Assembly: GCF_027706725.1 (NCBI RefSeq)
Contig: NZ_JAQFWQ010000032.1
Coordinates: 1 to 61,771 of the forward strand
Direction: 5' to 3'
Source of the DNA: Nocardiopsis endophytica
GTDB lineage: Bacteria; Actinomycetota; Actinomycetes; Streptosporangiales; Streptosporangiaceae
DNA length: 61,771 nucleotides
Position 1 is the first letter of the stretch, and the number at the start of each line of letters is the position of its first letter. This document shows positions 59,251 through 61,771 of the stretch, in pieces. The notes beneath the pieces are model-generated. The model ran no database searches. It saw only the letters and a program-made list of their open reading frames with translations, and was not told the origin of the DNA. The position numbers and the translations under genes are program-made.

Positions 59251-59299
59251 GAAACCCCAGGCCACCACCGGCGTTAAAACCGGTCTGACCTGGGGTTTC
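59251..59299 (-). terminator. Terminator of the tRNA-Lys transcript
   Basis: GAAACCCCAGG (59251-59261) and CCTGGGGTTTC (59289-59299) form a perfect 11-bp outer stem, with an inner stem ACCGG/CCGGT (59267-59271 and 59280-59284). It starts six bases after the tRNA 3' end and also closes the convergent regulator gene. Confidence 0.7.
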
Positions 59300-59304
59300 T
59301 GCTG

Positions 59305-59377
<73 letters not shown>

Positions 59378-59508
59378 GTGCCGCTGCGGCTGCCCTGAGA
59401 GGCTTCCTCGGCGACGGGTTCAACTTTACCGGACTTTCCAGGGTGTCCTGACCATCCCGGGCTGCCGTACAGGTCACAGTCCCGGGAGCGGGTCCGGAGC
59501 GCGCCCCC

Positions 59509-61771
59509 TCAGAAGGCCTCCTGTGCCCCCTGGGCGGGGGTCTGGAGCTCCTGGGCCTCGCGGCGGGCCCGGTCGGCCGCCGCGTGGCGGCCGTCGGCCT
59601 CGTACGCGCCCGCCAGCGTCTCCAGCGCCGCGGCCAGGAAGGAGGACCATCCCCGGGTCCGCCACAGGCGCACCGACTCCTCCAGGGACGCGATCGCCTC
59701 GCCCGTCCGCCCCGCCGCCAGGTGGATCTCCCCTGCCAGGCCCAGCGAGTCCGCCAGGTGGTGGTTGATCCCGTGCCGACGGCTCAGCGCGACCGCCTGC
59801 TCCACCGTCGGCAGCGCCTCCTCGTCGCCCAGGGCGATGTACAGCCGCGTCAGGTACATCAGCGAGAACACCTCGGCGTACCGGTCCCCCATCGCCCGCG
59901 CCATGTCCAGCGAGCGCACCAGGTGGTAGCGGCCGGTCTCCACCCGGCCCGACAGGGCCTGCGCCGCCCCGAGGAACTGCATCGCCGTCGCCTCGAACCG
60001 CGAGTTGCCCAGCAGCCGCGCCAGCTCCAGCGCCTTCTCCAGGCAGGCGACCGCGTCCTCCAGGCGCCCGTCCTCATAGGCCGCGATCGCCATCACGTGG
60101 TACGCGCGCGCCCGCCCGCCGAGGTAGTCGGCCTCCTCCGCGATGCGCAGCGCCTCCTCCGCCGACACGTGCGCCGAGCGCGCCTCCCCGCGGGACACCA
60201 GCCCCCAGGTCCGCATCACCAGGGCGTCGGCCACCCCGCGCGTCTCCCCCAGCTCGCGGAACATCTCCAGCACGCTCTGGGCCTCGGACCGCATGCCCGA
60301 CATGGCCTCCCCGGGCCCCTGCGGCGACGCCCAGGTCGTCAGGTCGGCCAGCCCGCGCCGCAGCACCGCCTCCCCGAGCCGGTCCCCGGCCGCGCGGCAC
60401 GCGGCGATCGCGCTCTCGTGGGTGCGCCGCCAGTCGTCGAACCTCCCCCGCACGTCGAAGTACTTCTCCAGGCACCCGGCCAGGTCCCAGGCGGCCTCGT
60501 GCATCCCCAGCGCACCCGCCTGCTGCACCGCCGCCGCCATCGCCTGCCACTCGGCGTCGAACCACAGCATCGGCTCGGCCAGCGCCTCGGACGCCTCCTG
60601 TGCCGGGAGCGGCCACCGCATGGCCTGGCCGTGCAGGGTGGCGTAGCAGGGCCCGGGGATGTACTCGGTCGCCTGCTCGGCCAGCCACAGCCAGCCGCCG
60701 AACGCCCTCCTGAGCGCCTCGCGCCGCTCCTCCTCGGACTCGTCGGACTCGCCCAGCTCGCGCGCGTACAGCCGGATGAGGTCGTGCATCCTGTACCGCA
60801 GCGCGCCGCACGGCCCCTCGGTGATGCTCAGCAGGCGGGCGTCGACGAGCTGCTCGATGTACCTCTGCGCCTCCCCGGTCGGCACGTCCATGAGGGCGGC
60901 CACCGCCCACTCCGGGAAGTCGGGCACCTCCAGCGCGCCCAGCAGCCGGAAGGCGCGCTTGGCCCCCTCGCCCAGCGCGCGGTGGCTCAGCGCGAAGCTC
61001 GCCCGCACCGCCCTGTCCCCGGCGGCCAGCTCGTCCAGGCGGCGGCGCTCGTCCTCCAGCAGGCGCACCATGCGCCCCAGCCGCCATTCGGGGCGGCCGG
61101 CCAGGCGCGCCCCCGCGATGCGCACCGCCAGCGGGGCGTGGCCGCACAGCTCGGCGATCCGCTCGGCGGCGGCGGGCTCGCGCCCGACCCGCTCCCGCCC
61201 GGCGATCCGCCCCAGCAGCTCCACCGCCTGCTCGGGGGTGAACACCTCCAGGTCCACCAGGAGCGCCCCGTCCAGGCCGGTCAGCCGGGGGCGGCCGGTC
61301 ACGAGGACGGTGGCCCCGGGGGCGCCCGGCAGCAGCGGCCGCACCTGGGCCTCGCTCGCGGCGCCGTCGAGCACCAGCAGCACTCGGCGCCCGGCCACCA
61401 TGCTGCGGAACAGGGCCGAGCGCGCGTCGAGGGAGTCGGGCACGCCCGCCCCGTCCGCGCCCAGGGCGTGCAGGAGGTTGGACAGCGCCTGCGCGGGGTC
61501 GAGGGGTTCGGCCTCGGCCCCCCGAAGGTCGACGTAGAGCCGGCCGTCCGGGTGGTCGTCGGCGAGGGCGTGCGCGGCGCGCAGGGCGAGCGCCGTCTTG
61601 CCGACCCCGCCCATTCCGGACACCGCCACCACCGGGACCGGCCCGCCGCCGGCCAGGTGGGCGTGGATGCGCTCCAGCGCGCGTTCGCGGCCGGTGAAGT
61701 CGGGCAGGTCCGCCGGGAGCTGGGCGGGGACGGGGAGGGGCAGCGGGGCCGGGGAGGGTGCGGGGGCGGCG
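59509..61771 (-). CDS. AfsR-type regulator (NB-ARC and TPR part), cut by the right edge
   Basis: At least 754 residues are visible, and the frame stays open through the right edge. The order is a Pro-rich linker, PADLPDFTGRERALERIHAH, an NB-ARC ATPase with P-loop GMGGVGKTALALRAAHAL, VLLVLDGAAS and LCGHAPLAVRIAGARLAGRP, and then about eight TPR-like repeats to the C terminus (AIAAYEDGRLEDAVACLEKA, and so on). This is the AfsR/SARP layout whose N-terminal DNA-binding and BTAD domains should lie outside the window. Such proteins switch on secondary metabolism using ATP. The 131 bases between it and the tRNA hold no clear feature. Confidence 0.9.
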   Translation of the reverse strand, partial: AAPAPSPAPLPLPVPAQLPADLPDFTGRERALERIHAHLAGGGPVPVVAVSGMGGVGKTALALRAAHALADDHPDGRLYVDLRGAEAEPLDPAQALSNLLHALGADGAGVPDSLDARSALFRSMVAGRRVLLVLDGAASEAQVRPLLPGAPGATVLVTGRPRLTGLDGALLVDLEVFTPEQAVELLGRIAGRERVGREPAAAERIAELCGHAPLAVRIAGARLAGRPEWRLGRMVRLLEDERRRLDELAAGDRAVRASFALSHRALGEGAKRAFRLLGALEVPDFPEWAVAALMDVPTGEAQRYIEQLVDARLLSITEGPCGALRYRMHDLIRLYARELGESDESEEERREALRRAFGGWLWLAEQATEYIPGPCYATLHGQAMRWPLPAQEASEALAEPMLWFDAEWQAMAAAVQQAGALGMHEAAWDLAGCLEKYFDVRGRFDDWRRTHESAIAACRAAGDRLGEAVLRRGLADLTTWASPQGPGEAMSGMRSEAQSVLEMFRELGETRGVADALVMRTWGLVSRGEARSAHVSAEEALRIAEEADYLGGRARAYHVMAIAAYEDGRLEDAVACLEKALELARLLGNSRFEATAMQFLGAAQALSGRVETGRYHLVRSLDMARAMGDRYAEVFSLMYLTRLYIALGDEEALPTVEQAVALSRRHGINHHLADSLGLAGEIHLAAGRTGEAIASLEESVRLWRTRGWSSFLAAALETLAGAYEADGRHAAADRARREAQELQTPAQGAQEAF

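Overview
The window is a very GC-rich actinomycete chromosome segment, and a Nocardiopsis-like member of the Streptosporangiales is my best guess. This rests on the base composition, GTG starts, leaderless promoters, an XRE/DUF397 cluster, many TetR/GntR/PadR/WYL regulators, an AfsR-type regulator and a DtxR-type iron box. No rRNA, CRISPR array, transposase or phage gene was found. One tRNA (Lys, CTT) lies near the right end.

Layout. 1-1.7 kb: an XRE regulator with three overlapping DUF397 genes. 1.8-5.8 kb: the hrpA helicase. 6.3-7.9 kb: a BCCT betaine-type transporter. 8.0-10.2 kb: dihydroxyacetone kinase (dhaM divergent from dhaKL). 10.2-11.7 kb: arylamine N-acetyltransferase and a divergent MarR. 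11.8-12.4 kb: a Cys-rich orphan next to a decapitated tetR fragment. 12.4-18.5 kb: DUF418, lipoprotein, DoxX, LCP and oxidoreductase genes with two TetR regulators. 18.8-23.7 kb: a coupled operon of an MFS exporter, a rifampicin-phosphotransferase/PEP-synthase-like enzyme and a TetR. 23.7-25.8 kb: a TetR, and a membrane protein with a YtrA-type GntR. 26-30 kb: an uncharacterised set of five genes (HxH cupin, CYTH fold, histidine phosphatase, 59-residue protein, PaaK-like adenylating enzyme), mostly joined by 4-base overlaps.

30.1-37 kb: 2,4-dienoyl-CoA reductase with PadR, then a carbonyl-stress operon (aldo/keto reductase, alkenal-reductase-like MDR, DJ-1) opposite an IclR. 37-41.2 kb: DUF2254, a TauE exporter and an Asp-box protein. 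41.5-42.7 kb: a tiny leader ORF ahead of an APH-type phosphotransferase. 42.7-45.9 kb: tandem membrane-anchored coiled-coil paralogues. 46-53.2 kb: GAP protein, flavin monooxygenase and TetR, secreted peptide, an exporter/two-component operon and another TetR. 53.3-56 kb: a flavin-dependent halogenase behind an iron box, a monothiol thioredoxin and RidA. 56-59.2 kb: a WYL regulator, a C45 Ntn-hydrolase and a GntR-TetR fusion regulator. 59.3-61.8 kb: tRNA-Lys and the C-terminal part of an AfsR-like regulator that leaves the window.

Two themes stand out. Most metabolic or export genes sit opposite a dedicated repressor with a readable inverted-repeat operator between them. Three long intergenic palindromes sharing the ends CGTTGATCTCG / CGAGATCAACG (one variant CGATGATCTCG) lie only between convergent genes. 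The strongest leads for new biology are the 26-30 kb coupled set, the iron-box halogenase, the exporter/phosphotransferase operon, the palindrome family and the leader-ORF/APH arrangement. All functional calls come from reading motifs, without any database search.
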